This document shows positions 41,830 through 46,361 of a DNA stretch of 46,361 bases, in pieces. Numbering within the stretch: the stretch's first letter is position 1; every line of letters begins with the position of its first letter. A model generated the notes under the pieces. That model was given only the letters and a program-made list of their open reading frames with translations. It did no database searches and was not told the origin of the DNA. Source of the stretch: a virus; IMG/VR virus record IMGVR_UViG_3300007609_000039, positions 1 to 46,361 of that record. The stretch is one strand, 5' to 3'. Made by a program: the position numbers and the translations under genes.

Positions 41830-42157
41830 TCAGCTTTATGGTCACGTTGTCCCACCTGCCGAACCGTCTTTTTTTCGATACGAGGAAGTCTATTCTGTTC
41901 CTCCACCGCTTGTTCATTCGGTCTTCTATGGTCCACTCTCCGTCCATATCACCCGCTCCCGACACGATCACCTTGCTCCCCATAGTGAACCCATCAGCCT
42001 CAAGGTCTCTGCTTACCGCTATCCACCTCTCAGGCTTGTATGGGTCTTCTATGGTCTTAAGTGACGCTGTGGTCAGGTAGTCTTCGTTACACTGAGCAGG
42101 ATCTGCGTGATATATCGTCGCTGTAACGCAGGCGACTATCAACAGCTCCCTTATCAA
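41813..42157 (-). CDS. Secreted double-psi beta-barrel (3D/RlpA-like) protein
   Basis: A 114-residue protein with a TTG start that overlaps the upstream TGA (TTGA). Residues 1-18 form a signal peptide (IRELLIVACVTATIYHA). The mature part has 'KPERWIAVSRDLEADGFTMG', 'SKVIVSGAGDMDGEWTIEDR' and 'MNKRWRNRIDFLVSKKRRFG', the arrangement of 3D/RlpA-like double-psi barrels with the Asp-rich GDMDGEW and RIDFL strands. Related domains bind or cleave peptidoglycan (MltA, RlpA, resuscitation factors). It may help degrade the cell wall in lysis, although no catalytic pair can be proven. It is the only candidate lysis enzyme in the window. Confidence 0.72.
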   Translation of the reverse strand: MIRELLIVACVTATIYHADPAQCNEDYLTTASLKTIEDPYKPERWIAVSRDLEADGFTMGSKVIVSGAGDMDGEWTIEDRMNKRWRNRIDFLVSKKRRFGRWDNVTIKLKIDTR

Positions 42158-42573
42158 GATATAAACTTAATCAAAGATTCAACAGACTGAAGGTCGTCGC
42201 ACTCGATAGATCGTCCGTTTCTGCGTACGATAGCCTTACCGTTACTGAAGTTGATGGTGATGCCGTTACCCGCGGTAACCTGATGTGATACCACACGCTC
42301 GGCGTTAGTCGCAACGCGCTTTGTCTTGTTCTTTATATCTCTCTTGATCCTAGAGGCGATGCTCTTAAGGTTATTGAAGGTGCGGATGTTTATCTCCTCC
42401 TCCTTAAGCCACACGTAGGTACTGCCAACCTTGCCTATGATGTTGGTCTCAAGTAGTGCCTTAATGAAGTAGTACGACGCACCGCTGTCCTTAGCTAGTG
42501 TGGTTGATGATCTGTACCTAACCTTAGAGCTAAGTAACTGTTTTACGTTCTTGATGTTCTCGAAATTTGTCAT
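42154..42573 (-). CDS. Hypothetical DNA-binding-like protein
   Basis: A 139-residue protein. I choose the ATG at 42573 (MTNFENIKNVKQLLSSKVRY); the longer frame begins with TTG. Residues 10-55 look like a winged helix ('STTLAKDSGASYYFIKALLE' as helix-turn-helix, 'IIGKVGSTYVWLKEEEI' as wing). Residues 75-95 are basic (RIKRDIKNKTKRVATNAERV), and a C-terminal sheet GITINFSNGKAIVRRNGRSI follows. This fits a small regulator, but no family is certain. It leads the AP2/secreted protein group. Confidence 0.68.
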   Translation of the reverse strand: MTNFENIKNVKQLLSSKVRYRSSTTLAKDSGASYYFIKALLETNIIGKVGSTYVWLKEEEINIRTFNNLKSIASRIKRDIKNKTKRVATNAERVVSHQVTAGNGITINFSNGKAIVRRNGRSIECDDLQSVESLIKFIS

Positions 42574-42627
42574 TGTAAATTGAATTAAATAGTTAGTAAA
42601 ATAAATAAAGTTGTCCAAAAAATTAGT

Positions 42628-42843
42628 TTAATTAATCCTGTTCTCGAATCCATGATAGAGTTTGATGATAGTGAACACCTCTTCGTCAGATAGAACGGAT
42701 GTTACCGTCTGACAGTCGATGATGTACTTATCGTCTAGGGGCTCTACCTCATAGATTACGTAGTTGTTCCCGATGCTACCTGTTATCTTGTAGCGCCCGA
42801 AACGTTCCTGTACTACGAGTCTTACCATTTTCCTAGTGGGCAT
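42628..42843 (-). CDS. Hypothetical small protein
   Basis: A 71-residue protein; an alternative ATG at 42828 would give 66 residues. It is strand-rich at the start (KMVRLVVQERFGRYKITGSI, 'NNYVIYEVEPLDDKYIIDCQ') with a final helix DEEVFTIIKLYHGFE. It overlaps the zinc-ribbon-like gene by about 22 bases. It is not recognised. Confidence 0.6.
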   Translation of the reverse strand: MPTRKMVRLVVQERFGRYKITGSIGNNYVIYEVEPLDDKYIIDCQTVTSVLSDEEVFTIIKLYHGFENRIN

Positions 42844-43076
42844 TTAGAGTTAGTAGATAAAGTCTTAGCTGAGATGTTGCAACCGCAACCACCTACAAGC
42901 TGTCCTGTAGCTACGTGCTCGCCCTTCTTGCGGGGGTCACACGTGTTACCTGTTCTGATGTCACAGCTATCGCATAGCAGTAGCCTGTCCTCCGATAGCC
43001 TCTTGGTATCGGGGTCTAGTTGGTTGAACCTGTCCTTGACAACGTTCGCCCACCCTTCTATGATGTCCCGTATCAT
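42822..43076 (-). CDS. Cys-rich zinc-binding small protein
   Basis: An 84-residue protein with an N-terminal helix (MIRDIIEGWANVVKDRFNQL) and six Cys in LLCDSCDIRTGNTCDP, VGGCGCN and SKCPLGKW. The series C-x2-C, C, C-x-C, C and the terminal CPLGKW occur in short proteins of many marine phages and suggest a zinc knuckle. Zinc ribbons may bind DNA or host proteins. It is coupled to the next gene by a four-base overlap. Confidence 0.72.
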   Translation of the reverse strand: MIRDIIEGWANVVKDRFNQLDPDTKRLSEDRLLLCDSCDIRTGNTCDPRKKGEHVATGQLVGGCGCNISAKTLSTNSKCPLGKW

Positions 43077-43234
43077 ACGTTCTCTCTTAGGTAGGTGGAT
43101 AGCTTCAGTTGGTTGGATAGGCTAGGACGAGAAACGTCGTCCTTGAGTACGGCGCGAACAAGGTCATGCTCAAGCGCTATCTCCGGTAGTACACCCACGT
43201 CGTCGCAGATGAATTGAAAGTCATTCTGTGTCAT
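43073..43234 (-). CDS. Hypothetical 53-residue protein
   Basis: I choose the ATG at 43234 (MTQNDFQFICDDVGVLPEIA) over the TTG at 43255. It is acidic and helical, with a short hydrophobic C-terminus (LSNQLKLSTYLRENV). It overlaps the 39-residue coiled coil by 14 bases and the zinc-binding gene by four. No family is recognised. Confidence 0.6.
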   Translation of the reverse strand: MTQNDFQFICDDVGVLPEIALEHDLVRAVLKDDVSRPSLSNQLKLSTYLRENV

Positions 43235-43340
43235 GCTGTGATAGTTTAAATTCAAGGTTCAGCACCTCGATGTTCAGGTTGTATATCTCCTTCTCCATAG
43301 CGGCTACTCTAGCCCTAAGGAACTCTAACTCTTCTTCCAT
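43221..43340 (-). CDS. 39-residue coiled-coil micro-protein
   Basis: Read from the gap: ATG at 43340 (MEEELEFLRARVAAMEKEIY ... FKLSQHDTE) to TGA at 43221-43223. It has clear heptads of Leu/Ala/Ile and is probably a parallel coiled coil. Three bases separate it from the upstream stop, and it overlaps the downstream start by 14 bases, so it fits the dense operon pattern. Function is unknown. Confidence 0.6.
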   Translation of the reverse strand: MEEELEFLRARVAAMEKEIYNLNIEVLNLEFKLSQHDTE

Positions 43341-43342
43341 AT

Positions 43343-43516
43343 CTATGCTTCGTTACGGTTAAACTCTATCTGGTCTACAAGGTCCGAGAAGATGTCCGCT
43401 AGGTCCCTAGCGTCCTCCCAATCACAGTTCTTCATACAGAAGGTGAAGACCTCCTTAGGTGTCTTGTTAAGTAGCACCCTTATGGTGTCGGGGTCGAAGT
43501 AGTACTTTCGTGTCAT
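43343..43516 (-). CDS. Hypothetical 57-residue protein
   Basis: I choose the ATG at 43516 (MTRKYYFDPDTIRVLLNKTP), which overlaps the upstream TGA as ATGA; the longer frame uses TTG. The C-terminal half is a helix with DWEDARDLADIFSDLVDQIE. It is acidic and not recognised. Confidence 0.62.
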   Translation of the reverse strand: MTRKYYFDPDTIRVLLNKTPKEVFTFCMKNCDWEDARDLADIFSDLVDQIEFNRNEA

Positions 43517-43911
43517 AGTGTCCAAAATTTAAGTCCGTGATTTATTATCGTTTCCTCTACCTGATCGTCCGACGATAGGTGGTCCTCCTCGTCCGCTAGC
43601 CACTCAACTATCTCGTCCTCTAGCTTGTCGATGAAGGCCTCTAGGTCGCCGTCCTGCTTGTAGTCCCTAGCTATGTTAGCTAGATCGTTGTTGTTCATCA
43701 TCAGCACTATCTCCTCAGCCACCTGCTCAGGTGGTAGGTATAGCTTGATGCTCGCGGCATCTCTGCTGTGGTATATGATATCTATACCCATGTCCTGAAA
43801 CATATCGTATGTCTCTAGCCACCAACCGTCGTACAGGTTGATCTCTCTGTGCTCCTCTATGGCTATCTGTTTCTGCCTAGTGGTTAGCTCGTCGTAGTGT
43901 AGGTGTCTCAT
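43513..43911 (-). CDS. Hypothetical acidic protein
   Basis: A 132-residue protein starting at ATG 43911 (MRHLHYDELTTRQKQIAIEE), which shares ATGA with the stop of the Cys-rich micro-gene. It has a Trp/Tyr/Asp segment (NLYDGWWLETYDMFQDMGID), a hydrophobic strand 'AASIKLYLPPEQVAEEIVLM' and a long acidic tail (DKLEDEIVEWLADEEDHLSS). The acidic C-terminus resembles DNA-mimic type inhibitors, but there is no specific match. The longer start at 43953 would run through the preceding gene. Confidence 0.65.
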   Translation of the reverse strand: MRHLHYDELTTRQKQIAIEEHREINLYDGWWLETYDMFQDMGIDIIYHSRDAASIKLYLPPEQVAEEIVLMMNNNDLANIARDYKQDGDLEAFIDKLEDEIVEWLADEEDHLSSDDQVEETIINHGLKFWTL

Positions 43912-44015
43912 TGTGTTTCGATAAATTCGCAGTGCTCCTTGCACGCACCGCATATGCCTAGGTCCTCGTTGTTAAGCCACGGTGATGCACCGCAGCAGTC
44001 GCTTTCTATGTTCAT
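43908..44015 (-). CDS. 35-residue Cys-rich zinc-ribbon micro-protein
   Basis: Read from the gap. ATG at 44015 (MNIESDCCGASPWLNNEDLG, then ICGACKEHCEFIETQ) to TGA at 43908-43910, with ATGA overlaps on both sides. CCGASPW and CGACKEHCEF resemble short zinc-ribbon proteins seen in many phages (CCGAxPW...CxxCKEHCEW). It probably binds one zinc ion; its role is unknown. Confidence 0.72.
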   Translation of the reverse strand: MNIESDCCGASPWLNNEDLGICGACKEHCEFIETQ

Positions 44016-44263
44016 ATCTGCTTAATTTCTTTGATTATCTCTTCCTTATTTTCTTCTACGTATTCATGAATCTTACTGTTGATGAACTCAACGATTTCAT
44101 CTCCGTATGATAGCAGCACAGACCTCATCTCGTTGTCAAAGAAGCTATCAAACTTATCTTGCTTCGCTACGTATTCTTTAGCGTCTATCTCATGGTATAT
44201 TTCTAGGTAGGACTGAACGTCTAGCCCTGACCAACTTACTGCGGGTATAATATCTTTGCTCAT
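44012..44263 (-). CDS. Hypothetical helical protein
   Basis: An 83-residue protein (MSKDIIPAVSWSGLDVQSYL, 'KEYVAKQDKFDSFFDNEMRS') ending in a long Lys/Glu helix (HEYVEENKEEIIKEIKQI). It overlaps the 35-residue Cys-rich gene by four bases and starts two bases before the stop of the following gene. No family is recognised. Lower GC than its neighbours suggests separate origin. Confidence 0.65.
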   Translation of the reverse strand: MSKDIIPAVSWSGLDVQSYLEIYHEIDAKEYVAKQDKFDSFFDNEMRSVLLSYGDEIVEFINSKIHEYVEENKEEIIKEIKQI

Positions 44264-44264
44264 C

Positions 44265-44516
44265 TTAATTAAATTTATAGTAGTTTGACTGAATGGTTTC
44301 TATTAAGTTTCTTCCGTAGGCCGTGTGGAACCCGTAGCTGTGGGTTCCGGTCATCGGCTCGTTCTCTATCAGCAGGTGAAATAGCTTCACCGCGTTTAGC
44401 TTGTACTCCTTAGCTACCGCCCTGCAGGCGCTCACTAGCGCCTCTACGTTGTGTCTAGGGCGTCCGTAGTTCCTTGTGATGTAGGCCTCAGCCTGCTTTA
44501 CCGTTAGTGTCTTCAT
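44265..44516 (-). CDS. Hypothetical small protein
   Basis: An 83-residue, basic, helical protein (MKTLTVKQAEAYITRNYGRP, 'NVEALVSACRAVAKEYKLNA') with a Gly/His/Tyr-rich segment 'TGTHSYGFHTAYGRNLIETI'. It may bind nucleic acid, but there is no clear match. It overlaps the upstream gene by four bases. Confidence 0.65.
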   Translation of the reverse strand: MKTLTVKQAEAYITRNYGRPRHNVEALVSACRAVAKEYKLNAVKLFHLLIENEPMTGTHSYGFHTAYGRNLIETIQSNYYKFN

Positions 44517-44788
44517 TTGAATTGCTCGTAATAATGGTTAATACTATCGTAGGCGATCTCGTCGCCGGTCTGCTCGTCGAAGGCGAAGACCTGTATCTGC
44601 TCCTCGTCCGTGCGCCCCTCGAATAGGGCTAGGCTTATGCCGTCGTACACCACGTACACGTAGCCGCTCCACTCGTTGTAGCCCACCTCCTCGATAGACT
44701 CTCTATCTACTATGTGGTGTCTGCTGTACAGGTACTCTAGCAGTGCGTTCAGCGAACGTACCTGCCTTAGGTTTCTTAGGTCAATCAT
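44513..44788 (-). CDS. Hypothetical small acidic protein
   Basis: A 91-residue protein with an N-terminal helix (LRQVRSLNALLEYLYSRHHI), two strands (WSGYVYVVYDGISLALFEGR) and an acidic C-terminal region ('FAFDEQTGDEIAYDSINHYY'). It is not recognised. Four-base overlaps at both ends place it firmly in the leftward operon. Confidence 0.65.
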   Translation of the reverse strand: MIDLRNLRQVRSLNALLEYLYSRHHIVDRESIEEVGYNEWSGYVYVVYDGISLALFEGRTDEEQIQVFAFDEQTGDEIAYDSINHYYEQFK

Positions 44789-45102
44789 GGCTCAATAAAG
44801 TAGTCTTGGTTAAACGTAAACTTCTGCCCTCTGTAGTTAGGGTTAAATACTAAGCGGCCCTTGCCGTCGCGCTTAAGCGCTATCGCTTCCTGCGTCGTCT
44901 GCTCGCACAGCGTCTGTAGCTGTACGCGGGTCAAGCGCTCGTTCTCGTACACTAGCACTAGCGTAGGCTCAACGTCGCCCTTGTACTCGCCATCGATAAG
45001 GCTCCGCTTGACGGGAGCCCTACCCACTAGCTTGTTCAGGGTCTGCGTTATCTCTTCTGTGGTCTTGGGGTTGTTGTTCAGCCCGATATTTAGTGTTGTC
45101 AT
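44785..45102 (-). CDS. Hypothetical protein
   Basis: A 105-residue protein (MTTLNIGLNNNPKTTEEITQ, 'YKGDVEPTLVLVYENERLTR', 'GKGRLVFNPNYRGQKFTFNQ'). Sheet-rich with one helix (TRVQLQTLCEQTTQEAIALK); a Gly/Arg-rich end suggests a compact barrel. No family is recognised. It overlaps the first processed cistron (45099) by four bases. Confidence 0.65.
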   Translation of the reverse strand: MTTLNIGLNNNPKTTEEITQTLNKLVGRAPVKRSLIDGEYKGDVEPTLVLVYENERLTRVQLQTLCEQTTQEAIALKRDGKGRLVFNPNYRGQKFTFNQDYFIEP

Positions 45103-45329
45103 ATGTGGTTCATTGGTCTAAAGTCCATTGCTCGTACATCGTTGATGTAGCGCTTGCTCAGCACCTTTGATATCACTTGCACCACGTAGAACATATCTCT
45201 TGGCGCGTTCTCAGGTCTGTTGTCCCAAACGTTTCTAGCTTCTCTTAGTGAGCTCTCTAGCCTCTCAGTGCTAACGCCCTCACAGGCTCTTCTAAAATCC
45301 TTTGCAGGTGTTCCAAAAATTGTAATCAT
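45099..45329 (-). CDS. Hypothetical protein downstream of hammerhead ribozyme
   Basis: A 76-residue protein starting at ATG 45329 (MITIFGTPAKDFRRACEGVS); the longer TTG start at 45392 would put the ribozyme core inside the coding region. It is helical and basic (ESSLREARNVWDNRPENAPR, 'VQVISKVLSKRYINDVRAMD'). Its ATG is 14 bases after the end of ribozyme stem I, so after self-cleavage the mRNA for this and all later leftward genes would begin with a 5'-OH 21 bases before this start. Function is unknown. Confidence 0.65.
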   Translation of the reverse strand: MITIFGTPAKDFRRACEGVSTERLESSLREARNVWDNRPENAPRDMFYVVQVISKVLSKRYINDVRAMDFRPMNHI

Positions 45330-45343
45330 TGCTTTTGAGTTAT

Positions 45344-45412
45344 GGTTAAGACGCGCAAGCGAATTCGCTTCGCTCATACGCGTTTCGTCCAATAAGGACT
45401 CATCAGTTAACC
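45344..45412 (-). ncRNA. Hammerhead ribozyme (type I)
   Basis: Minus-strand 5' to 3': stem I GGTTAA (plus 45407-45412), core CTGATGA (45400-45406), stem II GTCC-TTATT-GGAC (45387-45399), GAA (45384-45386), stem III ACGCG (45379-45383) closing with CGCGT (45351-45355), C17 (45350), stem I TTAACC (45344-45349). All invariant hammerhead nucleotides are present, with a GUC cleavage triplet; stem I pairs perfectly over 6 bp. Stem III holds a perfect 14-bp palindrome AAGCGAATTCGCTT forming its own hairpin with AATT loop. The upstream gene's TAA lies in stem I. Cleavage between 45350 and 45349 would separate the first leftward cistron from the rest of the operon. Confidence 0.93.
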
Positions 45413-45679
45413 TTTGCTTGACCGGCCGTTATTGTAGATAGACCAATAAACTTCTTGTATCTGAGACTCGGTGTCGATTGACTTCATGGTGAAAATGTCC
45501 TGCTCGTGCACCTTCTTGGTGCCCCACCTGTTCTCTAGGTAGGTGCTAATCTCGCCGTGCTCGTACATGCTCACCCATTTATGCTTTAGGTCTACATCAA
45601 AGGTGTACTTGTGTACCTTGCCTTCGGCTAGCTTAAGTTCTTCAGCGATTAGGTTCAGTAGGTCATAGATAGTTTTCAT
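45407..45679 (-). CDS. Hypothetical first cistron of leftward operon
   Basis: A 90-residue protein (MKTIYDLLNLIAEELKLAEG, 'KVHKYTFDVDLKHKWVSMYE', 'GEISTYLENRWGTKKVHEQD') with a C-terminal helix DTESQIQEVYWSIYNNGRSS. Mixed alpha/beta, slightly acidic; not recognised. It is the first leftward gene after the long structured leader, so it is probably an early protein. Its stop is in stem I of the hammerhead, which means ribosomes finishing here would unfold the ribozyme, linking translation and cleavage. Confidence 0.7.
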   Translation of the reverse strand: MKTIYDLLNLIAEELKLAEGKVHKYTFDVDLKHKWVSMYEHGEISTYLENRWGTKKVHEQDIFTMKSIDTESQIQEVYWSIYNNGRSSKG

Positions 45680-45699
45680 AGTGTGTAGTGTTAATGGTT

Positions 45700-45870
45700 A
45701 GTCCCTATGCAAGGTTTCGCTCCTTGGCCACTTAGTGGTAAGCCCGTCGGCACATAGGGTTAGGTATCCGAACCTGATTCGCCGCGTACTAAGGTCACCC
45801 ACTTGTTTGTTCGCATATGTTGCGGCCGCATCTTCGTACGGCACTAGTGGTCATCCCTAGGCTAGCAGTA
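45700..45870 (-). ncRNA. GC-rich structured leader with three diverged repeats
   Basis: A GC-rich block upstream of the leftward operon in AT-rich surroundings. CCCTATG (45703-45709) and CATAGGG (45753-45759) close a 7-bp stem around CAAGG-TTTCGCT-CCTTG (45710-45726) and a CCAC/GTGG hairpin, giving a cloverleaf-like outline with a T-arm-sized third arm. Three related segments (TTCG followed by ACTWAGTGGTCAYCCC) start at 45716, 45778 and 45833. Palindromes CATATG, TGCGGCCGCA, CGTACG, CACTAGTG, CCTAGG and GCTAGC crowd 45814-45866. It may be a cis-regulatory RNA, an origin or a packaging signal; the strand is inferred from the operon. Confidence 0.5.
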
Positions 45871-46361
45871 AATCAGTATTTCAAAGAACGTCCCGACATC
45901 ATTGTTATCGTTTGACATTGCAATGATATGGCAGAATGTTAATACGTGTCAAGTTTTTTTTCAATTATTTTTAAAATCCCAGCGTTTATGCGGCCTGCGA
46001 GAGGTAAATTTTTTTTTCGATGTTGGATGTTATCAACAAAATATAGGCTCAGCCCACGCTATCAGAGGGATAGGTAGCGATTTGGTGGGGGTAATGGCCG
46101 CGATACAGGCGTTTAATGGTTGACGTTATGGGGACGGGAGTTATTCCTCATCTCAAGGTACCTTGCAATGCAAAATAATGCAGAACGAAAACGGTGCTTC
46201 ATATGCATAAGTAGATTTAAGTAGGTATACACCAGCCACAAACAAAACCTGAAAAGTTTGACTTCATTACATATATATAGGAGGGGGGTGGGTAAATAGA
46301 AACGACTTTCCTGTGGCGCGCGTGTACGTGAAATATATATATAACCCATTTTCTACATATA
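45870..46361. other. AT-rich non-coding window end
   Basis: No convincing gene in nearly 500 bases: the frames present start with TTG or have implausible composition. It contains two long T runs (T8 at 45953, T9 at 46009), one DnaA-box-like TTATCAACA (46030-46038), AT repeats (ATATATATA near 46275 and 46335) and a G6 run. This could be the control region for leftward transcription or part of a replication origin or genome end. Nothing more is supported. Confidence 0.55.
45878..45889 (-). promoter_or_regulatory. boxA-like antitermination element
   Basis: The minus strand reads GTTCTTTGAAAT, very similar to the boxA found before ribosomal RNA genes in Bacteroidetes (GTTCTTTGA). Its place at the head of a long structured leader of a 14-kb operon would suit Nus-factor antitermination. 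A 12-base match could be chance. Confidence 0.35.

Noticed and set aside
41733-41936. 67-codon minus-strand frame
   Set aside because: Covers the iteron gap and the secreted-protein gene in another frame; low-complexity and no coding look.
45703-45759. tRNA gene on either strand
   Set aside because: Cloverleaf-like pairing exists, but the third loop does not fit TTCRANY and no anticodon arm of normal size is present.
45912-45945. TTGACA plus -10-like sequence as a sigma-70 promoter
   Set aside because: No good -10 at the right distance, and the phage uses the Bacteroidetes TAnnTTTG type.
45902-46123. 73-codon plus-strand frame at the window end
   Set aside because: TTG start, crosses T homopolymers, unnatural composition and no supporting neighbour.
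46113-46349. 78-codon minus-strand frame at the window end
   Set aside because: Composition is unlike neighbouring genes and it covers AT repeats and a G run; probably chance in control DNA.

Overview
The window is part of the genome of a tailed phage (podovirus-like, resembling the crAss-like and Cellulophaga podoviruses) that infects a member of the Bacteroidetes, most likely a marine flavobacterium. Host evidence: short AT-rich leaders without Shine-Dalgarno sequences, repeated TAnnTTTG elements (the Bacteroidetes -7 promoter box) in front of gene blocks, and phage families typical of this host group (BT4734/VirE-type primase-helicase, crAss-like ring, muzzle and cargo proteins, BACON-like domains). 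The window is not a closed genome. It opens inside the last 44 codons of a tail-fibre gene whose 5' part is absent, and it ends in 500 bases of AT-rich non-coding DNA.

Layout. Positions 2-31013 read rightward and hold the virion genes: end of a tail fibre with an intramolecular-chaperone-like tail, small proteins, a tandem GroES-like co-chaperonin, small and large terminase, portal, scaffold, major capsid protein, connector/ring proteins, and a 2047-residue muzzle/tail protein carrying long Thr/Ser-rich linkers. A cassette of two glycosyltransferases and a radical SAM enzyme follows, then a second Thr-linker protein, tail/cargo proteins, and a 2437-residue injected polyvalent protein. The two arms converge at 31010-31013 with overlapping stop codons. 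Positions 31010-45679 read leftward and hold about 30 genes packed with overlapping stops and starts: metallophosphoesterase, SNF2 helicase with VRR-NUC nuclease, primase-helicase, DnaA-domain-IV protein, a dNTP-diphosphohydrolase-like protein, a probable ssDNA-binding protein, a RecE-like nuclease, an AP2-domain protein, a secreted double-psi-barrel protein, and many small unknown proteins. No DNA polymerase, integrase or tRNA gene is visible, so replication probably depends on the host polymerase.

Highlights. (1) A complete hammerhead ribozyme lies on the minus strand at 45344-45412, between the first two leftward genes, with the upstream stop codon inside its stem I. (2) The tail cassette couples mucin-like Thr/Ser linkers to two glycosyltransferases and a SPASM-type radical SAM enzyme, which suggests a phage-encoded tail-decoration system. 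(3) A GC-rich structured leader at about 45700-45870 precedes the leftward operon and contains three diverged repeats. (4) A TGTCGATTT iteron cluster at 41745-41829 sits beside the AP2-domain gene. Five genes of 35-59 codons were found by reading the gaps.
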